From the NCBI GenBank assembly GCA_947095535.1, contig OX352773.1, positions 27,301,398-27,365,397 on the forward strand: 64,000 nucleotides of DNA. Direction: 5' to 3'. Position 1 is the stretch's first letter. Every line of letters starts with the position of its first letter. The notes beneath the pieces were generated by a model, which saw nothing but the letters and a program-made list of their open reading frames with translations, was not told where the DNA came from and ran no database searches. Shown here piece after piece: positions 50,390-62,320 of this stretch. This DNA is from Poecilobothrus nobilitatus (taxonomy: Eukaryota > Arthropoda > Insecta > Diptera > Dolichopodidae). Made by a program: the position numbers and the translations under genes.

Positions 50390-50650
50390 AGTATTACGTT
50401 TGTGACACCTCAAAAGAGACAAGAAAAATATGGTATCGATTTTTTAATCAATTTAGCCATGTATGTCCATTCTTTCGGTTGCATGGAACAAAGATTCTAA
50501 AATTTTACCATTTTATCTTTTTTAAAATTCTTAATTTTCCTATTGAAATTCTCCAATTCAATTTTGGACTACGGGCTCGATTAGTTGCCGTACAACTTCA
50601 TTTTTTATATGAAAATAACACAGTATCTATTGAAGCTATGTAAGTATCTG
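50390..50650 (+). repeat. Dipteran dispersed repeat, copy 2 (decayed)
   Basis: It starts TTACGTTTGTGACACCTCAA and keeps GGTATCGAT and TTTAGCCATGTATGTCC, parallel to copy 1 at 48.1 kb but with the GTCC run broken. It carries an open frame of about 90 codons (from about 50369 to TAA 50641) that lines up with the frame in copy 1 (SHV.P..R.H; then ILKF; then LR near the end). A 23-bp exact tandem duplication (unit starting GATATATTGTGAAAAGAAGT) begins at 50650. Confidence 0.6.
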
Positions 50651-50695
50651 ATATATTGTGAAAAGAAGTGAAGATATATTGTGAAAAGAAGTGAT

Positions 50696-53600
50696 TTATG
50701 CAATAAGTCAATAGTCTAGAGAGCAATAGTTTCGAGTAGTAGTTATACAACACCAAAATTTACATAAATAAATTTAGTTATATTTCAGTATTTCGGTCAA
50801 CTATATTAACCTGTAATTATTTTCATTTAATTTATAATAAAAATGTATATAGATAGTTTAAAATAATTTTATTTCTTAACGTGAAGTGTAATAAAAATTT
50901 ATCTTTTAAAACTTTTTGTTAAAAAACATTTTTTTTCGAAAACAGTTTAAATTGAAATATTTTTTTATTTTTGTGGTATTTAGAAGTCAATTGATTTTTA
51001 TCAATCCTAAAATAAATAAACTGAAAGGAAAAAAAAAAATAATAAATCAATTTATCTAATTTATAATAATTTATTATATAATAATTATTTTTGAATTATA
51101 ACACATTCGTTCATTCAAAATTCACAAAAAAAAATGTATACATTATAAATATCGGTAATTTACTAAAATAAATTATTAGGTGCCTAAATAAATTCTATTT
51201 AAAAATATGAAAAGGTTTAGTTAAAGTTTGTTAGACAGGATAATGGGTTTTCATATATGAACGTTTAAAATTATTTGCAGTTTTGATAGTTTTGCATTTT
51301 TAATTTTTTAAAGTTAAAAGATAATAGTTATGATTTAAAAAAAAAAAAATCAATTCTTTAAGTACTCCTTTATAGCCACTAATAATCCTTAACACGTTGA
51401 TTGATCTCAGATGTATCATCGGTGAACATCAATTACAAGTCAATTACAAGTTCTCCAAAGCCCGACTCAATTTAATGTACTGTTTTTTACTTTTAAAAAT
51501 TTTCAACGGTGATATATTGGTACTTAACGCAAGTTTGTTTTTATGTTCAACGGTGAGTGGGAGAGTAAATGTGAAAGCAATAATTTATTTGAATTATTGT
51601 CATGATTCTTTTTATATTTTTTTAAATTTTCAAAACTTTAACTTCTTCTACTGTATCCCTTGTGAAATTCCATAGTAAGACAACATGTTACTGTAAAAGC
51701 AAGGACATATACGAAAAGATAATATAATTAACTTTGTTAATATATTCTAATTACTTAATTATATTTTAATTGTGTTAATTTGATTATTTCTTTTATATTT
51801 TACATAATATCAAATAGTTTCAGGTGTAATACAGATTTTCTAAAAGATAATATAGATATAGAAGTTTTCTAAACGAATTAAGGTTTGAATTTTACCTATT
51901 TTTAAAATAAAAAATGGATAATTTTATTTTTAGTTTGTAAAAGTAAATATGTTTAATGGTTTTCTTGGTAAAATTGCTAATAATTAAAAACGTGAAATTT
52001 ATTGAGTATTTAATTAACTTGATAATGTTATAATATCAAACTATATATAAATAATTAAAGTCCTTTAATTAGGTGATATAATCGATTTCGATTCTTTTCT
52101 TTTAAATATTATATATTTTATTGTTTTTTTTTACTTTAAAGTTGATCGGTAGCTTTATATAATTAATGGTAATAGTTATAATTATAAAAATTATGAAAAT
52201 CCCGATTTTTCGATGTTATATAATTGTTGTTGATAAAACTTTATTTATTTTAAGGCATTATTTGATTTTTAAGAAAAGAAAATGACATAAAAATGACATC
52301 TTAACATGCTTGAAAAAATATCAGAAAGGCTAGAAAATTCGACTTAAAATTTCAGTAATTTCAAAATCGATTATCATATTAGTACATATATATTAGTTCA
52401 TTAGTTCTACTTCTATTAGATTACATAGTTCTACTAACAGATTTATAAACCGAACAAAATTATATCTAAATGCTAAAATCAACAGAATTCATGGGAATGT
52501 TAAGCTTTTTATCAAGCAAAGGTAAAAGGAACCCATAAAAATGAAAAAAATAAAATTAGAAAATTAATATAGAGAAAACTACTAACTCCTAAGGTCTAAA
52601 TTGACAAAATATACTAAAGTGTTAATTTACAATTAAGTAATTAAACCTATATGGTAATATGACAATGAAAGTTGTGAAAATTAGTTGTGACAATTAGTTG
52701 ATATTGAAAACATTCTGTCAAGCCAATGTACATTAAAAGAAATAAACTTTTCAGAATAAATACCTAAATAACATCGCAAGTCATTTCGATTAGTTTTCAT
52801 TATAGAGGATTGTTGTAGTTTAAACAGTAAAATCCGACATAAATTGTGCTATAGGGTACATGTGTATTGTATGTTTTTAAAAAATCCCCACAAACCATCG
52901 TTAAAAGTTAAAAAGAAAAAAATAATACAGCATTTTAATGTTTATTAAGTTTTTGTCATGCTATCATGCTTGTCATGTATCAAAAGTGGGGTTAAATTTT
53001 CCAGAAAATTATAAAAATGTTAAAGAAACTTAACGTGTTTTAAAAAAAAAATAAACAAAAAAAAAAAATATTCAAAAATTACAAACGTTACAATTTAATA
53101 TAAAATTTTTCTTTTAATAAAAGTATTTATATAAATATAATGTATATTTTTTGCGTTCAAATAATATAATTTAAGAAACAAAAAAATAATATTTAATAAA
53201 ATCTTTTGCTTTTAAATATTTACTATTTAATAAAATCTTTTATATTTGTACAATAACTCTAATATTTAAAAGTACTTTCTAAAATATCCAACACAATATT
53301 TAAGATTTATGATGCGGCGTATAAGTCGTATAGTGAAAATTTGGTTACACTTCGTTTAAATTAATATAATAATCTGTTGAATAAATGAATTTTATAAAAA
53401 AAAATCTCAAAAATTAATTTTATTAAAATTGTACTATAATTTAAATGTTTGAACTTAATTTCTCAATTTAATAACTCAAAATTGTCATAAATTAACAACA
53501 CTATAATTTTCAAATATTTTAATATCATGTTCTAGAGTTAATAAAACACCAATTAAATATAAATTTTGATTTATAACACCCAAATGGGCAAAGTCAAAAA

Positions 53601-54764
53601 TAAAATACGTGCAAATTATCTTAACTAACAAAAAATAAAAGTAAAAGATAAACTATGGGAATTAAAAAAATAAAAGAAATAAAAATTAAATAACATAAAA
53701 ATAAAATTATTATGAAAATTTCCAAAAAAAAAAAAATATGCATGTAATCATGTTTCTTTTTGTTTTTCTTTCTGATTGTTGGGATTAATTATTATAAAAA
53801 AAAGAATGAATGTGCTAATGTTTCAATCTAAATACATACATATTGTCATATAATAGAATTAAAGAACAAAACAAAAGAAAGGGGGAAAAAAATCCTGAAA
53901 CGAAAAGAAAAGGAAAGGGGATAAAAAATTATCCTGAAATGTAGCTAAAGGATAAATGAAAAATCTTCATGTTAATATTTTTTTATATATTTTTTTGTTA
54001 TATACATATAACTAACTGTTCATATTTCTGTTTGGTAAAAAAATAGAAGGCATTCCTTAAGGATATGTAATGAGGAGACATTGGTTTTGAAGATACATAT
54101 TTGTTTTATATTTTTTCTTCTCTTTAATTTTTCAACATTTGTCAACATTTTCTGTTTTTACTTTATTTATTTTGAATGATGAAAATTAAATTTTTTGATT
54201 TTAATTTTGATAATAGAATAAAAATATTATAATTTAAGTTAAAAAATATTTATTCTTCAACCTCAAAAAATATTATACATATATAATACTCTTATATAAT
54301 CTTCAAAGAAAAATATTTATGTATATATTATGTGCTAGTAATGTTATTTATTTGAACAGTAGACTTAAAAATAAAAATGTTCGTGAATACACATACTAAA
54401 GTCCTAAAAACAATTTAAAAACCTTAAGAAAAAATGTAATAATTTTCAGCTTAAAAATATAAAATAATAAAAATATTAAAAAGGAATTTTTATGTGATTA
54501 TTTTAGTGTATGCTGTTATAAGTATAATTGAACCAGAAAATTGCGTAATATTTTTAATTTTATTTATTTTTTTAGTCAGCGTTACAGTTAAGAATTATTT
54601 TTCTTTTTTTTATTAAAACATTTTTTTGTTTATATCGTCATGTTTACCATACTATATTAGACATATTCGAGCTATTTCTTTCTCGAGTAGTCTGCTTTTT
54701 TACGAGTAAGTAGTATTTTCCTAAATATTTATTAGAAAATGTGTAACTGATAAATTTCGGGTTG
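50696..54764. other. Gene-poor AT tract with one exon-like frame
   Basis: Mostly AT filler. At 51411-51552 an acceptor-like TTGATCTCAG, an open frame (CIIGEHQLQVNYKFSKARLN then continuing to ASLFLCST) and a GTGAGT donor at 51553 line up. The frame continues beyond the donor to 51675. The product is not recognised and the local sequence includes a small direct duplication (CAATTACAAGT twice), so I do not call it a gene. Confidence 0.35.
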
Positions 54765-55535
54765 TGTACGAGAGATCCGGAAATATAAGATCCTTTTAAA
54801 AAACCCTCTACGACAAAATCACCTACGATAAGAGACTCTTCGTCAAAAGACCCTATATAAAATTCCCAAAGACAAAAGAATCTACGACGAAAACTATATT
54901 TGAAAAAAGTTAGCAACCTTTTTCAAAAGTTTTGTTATAAAAAATAAAAATTAAATTTGAGGTACCCTGATTTTGAATATAACTAATCTCTGCGAATTCA
55001 GAATATCACATAAAAATATGTATGTATACTTATATAAATATTCTGTAAAAAGCGTAAAACTCTGATTTTATAATCAACTGTCAAGTCCCTCCTAACCATT
55101 TAATTTACATATATGTAAATGTTTAATGGAAGCTGCCGCTAAACAAATTATTGAAACACTGATTTTGAATCCAACTTTAAAATCCCTCCTAATTTAGAAA
55201 CTTTCGTATGCGTATATACACATTTAGATTCTGGTAAAAGGAGAAACCCTAATTTTGATTCCATATCAAAAATCCCTTTAAATTTAAAATCTGGCATTTA
55301 CATATATATATTATATATATATATATATATATATTCTCAAAACAGGGTATTCCCCAAAAATTTGACATTCAACAGGATAACTCTAAAAACTTGAAATTCA
55401 AATATAGACCTTTTTAAATTTCTTAGATGAGTTTTTTGTCATAGAGGATCTTTTTCATGCATTTTTGAAATTGAAAAAAGATATTTTTGTCTTAGAGGAT
55501 TTTTATAAAGGGTCAAACGTACAGACCTTCATTTA
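54765..55535. mobile_element. Foldback-type element B (CCTCTACGACAAAA arms)
   Basis: The left arm (about 54765-54895) has degenerate repeats such as CCTCTACGACAAAATC, GACTCTTCGTCAAAAGACCC and AAAGACAAAAGAATCTACGA. The right arm (about 55420-55535) has the same motif inverted: TTTTTTGTCATAGAGGATCT and TTTTTGTCTTAGAGGATTT, ending AAAGGGTC opposite GACCC of the left arm. The centre has several units of about 90 bp with CTGATTTTGAATCCAACTTT / AAAATCCCTCCTAATTTAG, clearly related to the module inside element A at 43 kb. No transposase. A 90-codon minus-strand frame in the left arm just reflects the repeats. A (TA)n tract at 55301-55335 interrupts the centre. Confidence 0.72.
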
Positions 55536-57550
55536 TTTCTAATATATTGCAATTTTAAACTATATATTATAATTGTTTCTTTTAGCATAGATATAAATAA
55601 GGAAAATTCTATTCGATTGCTTCTAAAATAAGTTTTGAATAGTTTAACATTATTAAGAAATATAACCTAATAATTTTTTTTTAAAGCATGAGGTTACATA
55701 ATATTAATTCAACTTTTTGTCATTATTATTAATTTTTATTTTTAAATTATTTTTATTATTATTATTTTATCTAACCAAAACAATAAAATTTCTAAATTAA
55801 TTTTATGAAAATTGAGATAGCAATGAGGCTTTCGGGGGCTTGTGTTTACAAAATTAATATTTTAAAGCCAATCTTTCGTTTGTTTAAAAAATTTTAAATA
55901 AATTTCAAATAAATAAGTTTTAATTTTTAATATTAGAAGGTAAATTATTAAATAGTTTTGGTGCTCTCTTATATCATTCATTCTTAAGGTTATATTACCA
56001 GATTTCATAAAGAAAATTTTTAAGGTTAAAATAAAAATAAATGTTTCTAATAAGCAATAATTTTAGCAATTTCAATAGTTCACAGGACGGTGACATTCAG
56101 CTTTTTTTTGCAGATTATTCTAATGGCATGTTTTTATATAATTAATAATATCTTATACCGCATCTATATATACATTATATATTTTATATATTTCATATAT
56201 GCAAATATTTAGAAAATTAATAAAAAAAAAATTTTAATTTTAGCATATTAAATATTTTGAATGTTTTTTAAATGTTGTATTAATTCTTAAATAATATCCA
56301 GAATGAATTTTATATTTATTTTTTATGTTCATTTCTTTGCTTTCACTTATGTTTTTTTTTGCTTTATTGTTTCCTAAATTGTCAATATTTAACCTTAAAC
56401 ATATTATAATTCCTTTATGATTTCAAGTTGATTGTTAATTTTTTTAGTATAACTTTAAAATTATATGGGAAAATATTTTTTTTCTTTAATGTTCTTATTT
56501 TTTATAATAAAATTGATATTATATATATATTTTTTAATTTTTGTTTTTATGAGTATTGGAAACTGATATGATTAAATCATAAATTCAGACATGATAATAT
56601 TAAGTACTTTGTTAAAAAAGGATTTTTTTATTGCACAGGATTTTGTATTAAAAAATATAAATTTTATAGAATTTTTCAAGTATATTAAGAAAATGCAATC
56701 AAAATGTAATAAAAATTTGAAAAAAATTTGAAGATTACTGTTTTATTGTTGAATTATTATTGAACAAGATTTTTAATGTAACAAAGAAAAAAATTGAATA
56801 ACTTCGATTTTGTTAGAAGTTTAATCTTATTGTTCTCGTAGAGGGTATTGACTCGATTATGTGTAGGTGATAAACGAAAATAGTTTTTTTTAGAAAAATA
56901 CTGTATCTATTTGACAAAACTTGAAGTTTTAATCCTGCTTTAGCAAAAGATAAGTATGTAGTTTTTATTTATGAGAGCTTCAGTACTCGTTACAATTACA
57001 GAAACCTTATTTTTGAAGTTTTTTTTTAGAAATTTAATTATTTAGATTAAATGTTTAGCTATTTAGTACTAAAGTGTAACATGACAAACATTAGAGCAAT
57101 AGTGTTTCACTAAAATAGTCCTTTAGTAAACATTTATTTTCGCCATTTGAAAAATTATATATCTCAGTTAATTTTACATATTAGTTTTCATAAAAATATG
57201 ACAGTTATAATAAAATGACAGTTTGGTGGTTTTGATATCAGATGATAAGATGTTATACAATTATTATTAAATAAAATAAATTGCAAAATATATCTCCTGT
57301 AGTCAAAAGCGCAAATTAATGACAAGTTACAGTATAGAAATTATTTTTTATTTTTGTTTTGTTCTTGAAATGTTGTGAAATGTTAAAGAATTGAATATTT
57401 TCCAAAAATTGTTTCGTTTTGCCAAATAATTTTACTACAGTACTAGGAATACGATTAATAAACCTTTCCGCCTTGTCGATTCATTAAAACAATTTTTATT
57501 ATTTTTGTTAATGATTTCAGTCTAATATTATTTTTTTATAGCCTTTATTA
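55536..57550. other. Gene-poor AT tract
   Basis: No gene, RNA or repeat that I can support. Confidence 0.55.
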
Positions 57551-57730
57551 TTATGTGTTTTTTTTCTCCTGGTCACTCCTACAAGGAGTATAGGGTATCC
57601 ACTAAGTCATTATTTATCATATTTGACTATGCTTCTGTTTCGGGAAACATCAATTTCACTAAGTCACTGATTACTTATTCGACTGTAGCTTAGCTATTAT
57701 ACAAGACTATCGGGACGTTTCTTTTATTTT
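57551..57730. repeat. Unclassified repeat-like patch
   Basis: Less AT-biased than its surroundings. It contains a GGTCACTCCTACAAGGAGTA hairpin word (ACTCCTacaAGGAGT), TATCCACTAAGTCA and a second CACTAAGTCA 65 bases on, and TTTGACTATGCTT echoed by TTCGACTGTAGCT. Probably part of a decayed mobile element. Confidence 0.35.
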
Positions 57731-57906
57731 TACGCCATCTATTATCTTATACAAGAATTATGTTTTATTATTATTTAATTATATATTACAATATGATATT
57801 AATTATAATTTATTAGACATATATACTTATTTTTTATTAAATTATAATATACTAATTAATTATATATCATAAGAAAAATCTATATTATTTTTTATTAATC
57901 TATATG

Positions 57907-57976
57907 ACCCAACCAAGTTTTGAACCCGGGACCTTTCATATGAAAGACCGGTGCCTTAACCACTACATCATTGGGT
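57907..57976 (-). pseudogene. tRNA-like sequence (tRNA pseudogene or SINE head)
   Basis: On the minus strand 70 bases start ACCCAAT and end GTTGGGT, a 7-bp acceptor-like stem (one G-U). An A-box-like TGTAGTGGTTAAGG, a T-arm CCGGG-TTCAAAA-CTTGG with two G-U pairs and a B-box GGGTTCAAAAC are present. The anticodon arm is replaced by the palindrome CTTTCATATGAAAG, which leaves a four-base loop, so it is not a working tRNA. A T-run lies about 25 bases beyond. It is either a tRNA pseudogene or the head of another tRNA-derived SINE. Confidence 0.6.
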
Positions 57977-59176
57977 GGATATTTCTATATGTGTAAAAAC
58001 ATTTAATAAAGAAATTTTCGAAATTTGCTATAGAAATAATTCTCAATGGAAATCCGCATGGTTTCCAAAGCATTAGATCAGTTTCAACCAGATAATTAGT
58101 TACAGTCAAAAATTAAAAGAGAGATTTTTATTTCTCTCAAAATATATAAAAATATTCCAAGAATTTTTGCAATTCAAATCATCCCAAGCTTATATGAATT
58201 ATATTTAAAGATATATAGAAATACATACGTATATATTTATTCATAAAATTAATTCTATAAAATATAAATACATTTATGGACATTTTTTTCTTTCGGTTTT
58301 CAGCTGAAATTTGAAATATTTATAGAAAATTTAATTTAAAAAGTAATAACAAGTTTAAATTTAAGTTTTTTTTTGATTCTCAAAACTTTATAAAGTATGT
58401 AGTCCAAATTACATAATGAGTTTTTAGTTCATATTTGATTTCAATCATTGCATAGATTCACCCTTAGAAAGGATTCAAATAAAATCTAGAATGCAATTCA
58501 AAGAAAACATGTGAACATCATCAACATCAAATCAAAAGTTTTTATATTTTTTTCTTTTTAAACACGAAAATTAAAATCGTAACAATTAACAATATAGGTA
58601 AAAGATTTAGTAAAAGTTTTCAATCGAAATTTTAAATATCTGTTAAATTTGGTGTGTTATATTTTAGTTTCAAAACTTACAACACAAAAAAAGCATATAC
58701 CGATGTATATATTATTTTCTTTTGTTTAATTCTATTATTTGTTACATTTATGACAAAAAAAAATAAACTTGGCTGTGCTATAGAAAAGATCTATCGGCAA
58801 AAAAATATATATACAACTCAAAATACAGGATGTTGAAAAATACCAAAATAGTTGAAAAATATGGAAAAATAATATGATAGAAGTAAGTTCGAAATAAGTA
58901 TGATTTTGAGTAACATGACTTGAATCTACCTTAATCTGTTCGAATATAACTGATGAATTTGAAAATATTTTAAAATTTGTTGGATAAAAGAGATCGTATT
59001 CCCTTACTTAACTAATCCCTTAATTAACTAATTTTATAAGACGGGTATAATATGGCGAGGGAACATAAAATAAAATAACCTAACATTTTGATATTTTTTT
59101 GTAAATATTTGTATTACATTTTCAAAATTTTTTCAAAGTCTAAGCTATTATTTGTTGCCTTGAATTTATTATACCT
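57977..59176. other. AT-rich tract
   Basis: No recognised feature. The frame at 58654-58836 is low-complexity and starts at a non-ATG codon. Confidence 0.55.
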
Positions 59177-59269
59177 CTAAAGCCCGAAATTTTGACATTA
59201 ACAATGTCAATTAATTAAAAAAATGACATTTAGCTACGCTATGCTATGTCATTCAGATTCGGGCTTTAG
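59177..59269. repeat. 93-bp inverted repeat (CTAAAGCCCGAA ... TTCGGGCTTTAG)
   Basis: The outer 12 bases are a perfect inverted pair. Pairing continues inward with mismatches (TGACATT / GTCATTC). The centre has TAGCTACGCTATGCTATG. It could be a very short MITE or a stem-loop; the flanks CCT and TTTT show no duplication. Confidence 0.7.
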
Positions 59270-60686
59270 TTTTAACATTTTTCAAATAAACTGGTTCTAT
59301 TACGATTATCACAAAATATAATTAAGTTTATTGTAATTTCTTGAAACTGCAAGTTTATTGTAAAATTTTGAATTTCGAGTATTTCGATAATCGATAAAAA
59401 TTAGGTTATCTACTATCATATGTTTTCCTATTATATAACACTCTGTATGTAATGTATTTGTATATCAAAATTTTATATAAAGTATTTGTAAGACCAGAAT
59501 CCTTTTGTTTGATATGTTTAATTAAAAAAAAATTAAATTCTTTTTTATTGTCTAAAACTTTATTTTTGTAAATGTAACATGAATTTAGGTAATTAAAGTA
59601 TATGAAGTTTCAAATAATTAACTCCTTCAAAGTACCAGATGTTAATCCTTCACATCGGTCGTTATATTTGCTTAAACCTCTTCATCAAACATAAATGCTT
59701 ATTCTTAAAGTATTAAATAATTTGTTAAATTCTAACTTTAGGGATCATATAAATGTAAAACAAAAAGAGAAAAAGATTTAAATGAAATATAAAACAAATT
59801 GTAAATACATAATAAATAAAAAAAAATTAATATCACTAGTGTTTCCTTTTAAAACTTTTTGATTTCAATCTTTAAGCTTTGAGTTTAATGTTTTAGTTAG
59901 AGGTTAATGTTAAAAAAATGAGATCTTTTGCTAAAATTACTCTAATGACAAAAATTGCTCTATGTTAAGATTTGTATTAACAAATTTTATTAATTAGGAA
60001 CTTTTTAAATAAATTGTAATATTAATATATACTTATGTATTATCTATGTATATTCTAAAACAATTTGTCATTGATTTAAAAGTTTGTTTAAGGACTTTTT
60101 AAAACATAGGAAGATTTTTATTATTTCCTAGAAATTGTCATTTATTATCATTATTTTATCGTATACAAAAATTTCAGTTTTAATTTAGTTTTAATGGTTT
60201 CAATGAACTCCAAAAATGTATGTCTCATATATTTATAAACATACATCAATAAGCAATGTATCAAATATACATAAATTCATGTAAAGTTTCAATATAAATT
60301 ATTGTATAAATGTTTACAAAGTCAAAACAGAATAGGTGAGAAATTTGCACAGTAAACTTGTATAAACAATATTTGGTTTCCTCTAGATCGATTTCTGGAC
60401 AATTTTTGATATATGTACGTAGATTGTAAAAAATTATAAAAAATAATTCACATACAGAATATTAATTTTTTATCCTTTTTTATTTTATATTTATTAATTA
60501 TTACCAATAATTATTTTTATATTAAATATTTTTTTTTAAATATAAGAAATTTGTCTTATACAGTATTTTAGGACCCTGAAACAATCTCTGTACAATTGTA
60601 GATTTTTATTCTTTATTTACTTACAATAATATTGCTAGGATGCAATACTCCAAATCCAAAATATTATTTATTTATTTATTTATATT
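59270..60686. other. AT-rich tract
   Basis: No recognised gene or RNA. Confidence 0.55.
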
Positions 60687-60710
60687 AATATTACATATAT
60701 AAATGTAATG

Positions 60711-60769
60711 CGGCCTTATGGCTAAGATCAAAGTGTAGTATCTGTTCTTATCAGCTTAACATCTGATAG
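60711..60769 (+). pseudogene. Retroposed 5' fragment of U2 snRNA
   Basis: The 59 bases match U2 snRNA nucleotides 10-68: CGGCCTTATGGCTAAGATCA, AAGTGTAGTATCTGTTC and TTATCAGCTTAACATCTGAT. The GTAGTA branch-site recognition element is intact. U2 nucleotides 1-9 are replaced and everything after stem-loop IIa is missing, including the Sm site, so it is not a functional gene. AATATTACAT occurs on both sides (60687-60696 and 60777-60786), consistent with a target-site duplication of a reverse-transcribed, 3'-truncated copy. Identity to the insect U2 I recall appears complete over this span. Confidence 0.88.
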
Positions 60770-60786
60770 ACTTCAAAATATTACAT

Positions 60787-62212
60787 CCCTGAAATTTTCT
60801 AGCAATTTTATTTATTTTGTTTGCATAATTATAGGCGAAAATTAAATTTTCATAATTTAGCACTATTTAATTATCAGATATTTAACACTATAATTCTAAT
60901 CAGATTTAAAAAAAAATACATACAGATATGTTTCATATATGAAACTAGTTAATAATAAATCGTCGGACAAATGGTATAATATATAATTGCTGTAAAGGAA
61001 TAAGATAAATCATCAAGTTATACCAATTTTTGAACAAAAGCTTAAACAAATTAAAAAAGTATCATTTTTAAATTTTTATGCTTACAAACATTTCAAATTA
61101 AAATTGAATTCATACGGTTTGTTTAATAGAATTAGAACAGAACAGAATAGAGAAGAACAAATGAAAACAGCAAACGATTAAATGTGAAAGATGAACTTAG
61201 GACAGAAAATCTATAATGGACATTTTTTTGTTCTTGTTTCTGTTCTATATTTTCAATTGCAAAAAATTGTCAAATATTTTTTACCACAAACATAAAATCT
61301 CAAACAAATAAATTAAAATCATTCATATCATATGTTATAACCTCTGTCAGAAAAAAAACAACAAAAAATGTTATTCTAAAGTGTTTTAAAAAAACAATTT
61401 AAAAAAAGAAAATCATACAATATATACAATACTTTCTAACAAGTTAATGGGCGAAAATGAACAGTGTTATAAATCGAGTGAACAATAATATCTGTACTTT
61501 TTTGCTCTTGAAAGATCTATAGATGTTTATAGAATAACTTATTAAACAGATCTGCACATGATTCTTGTGTATATAAATATTGTAAAGGATTTTTTAAAGA
61601 TTTTTATATAAATTCTTAAAATGTCAGTTTTAAAACTTCTTTTTCCCTTATACTATTTTATCCCTTATAATGAAGTTGTAAAATCAATTTTTTATACATT
61701 GTTAATTTCTTTGATGCAATACTTACAATTTAATGCAACACTTATATGCCATTTATATTTTTGTAATATTTGTATGTAGGTCGTTATTAATGCAACGTTA
61801 ATACATCTAATGCATTAAATTCATTGGATTGTTATTCAGTAGTAAATGCATCATAATCTTTCCAACATTATTAATTTTTAAAAGAAGGTTGTTATGTAGC
61901 ACATAACAAATGAATTAGCTTTCAAGATATATTGAAAAAAGTTTTATTTTTAAATATAGTTTAATAGTTTGTTTTACGTTTGTTGTTTTACGTTGTTCGT
62001 ACAAAAATTTATAACTTTTATGAGTGATTCGAAATGAAACACAAGAAAAATTAATATAAAATTTTAAAAAGTCTCATAAAAAGTTTATACCAACAGTATT
62101 TTCTTTTTTTTTTTTTGTAAATATACAAGGACATGAAATCAATATTTCTTTTATTCAGAAGAAAAAAATAAATAAAAAACATAAATTTTACAATGAAAGA
62201 AACTTTTAAAAG
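60787..62212. other. AT-rich tract with a weak inverted repeat
   Basis: Near 61135-61245 TAGAACAGAACAGAATAGAG and GAAGAACAAATG face CATTTTTTTGTTCTTG and TTTCTGTTCTA, an imperfect hairpin of about 110 bases. No gene is seen. Confidence 0.45.
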
Positions 62213-62320
62213 TTCAGTAGCGAAATTGATGATATATTAAAGATTGAAATTGGTAATGACAGTAAATTTTACGATGATGGTGGTTCATATATTATAGAAA
62301 TTCCATTATCTCCGATATAA
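62213..62320 (+). other. Candidate terminal coding exon, product unknown
   Basis: A frame open from 62210 to TAA at 62318 reads SSEIDDILKIEIGND, then SKFYDDGGSY and IIEIPLSPI. The amino acid mix (acidic, balanced) is unlike the Lys/Asn/Phe-rich random frames of this region. The acceptor is poor: AAAAG at 62212 or TTCAG at 62217, without a pyrimidine tract. It may be a last exon, a retrocopy or a fragment of a mobile element. I do not recognise it. Confidence 0.3.

Noticed and set aside
54644..54916. 90-codon minus-strand frame
   Set aside because: It reads through the tandem repeats of the left arm of foldback element B.
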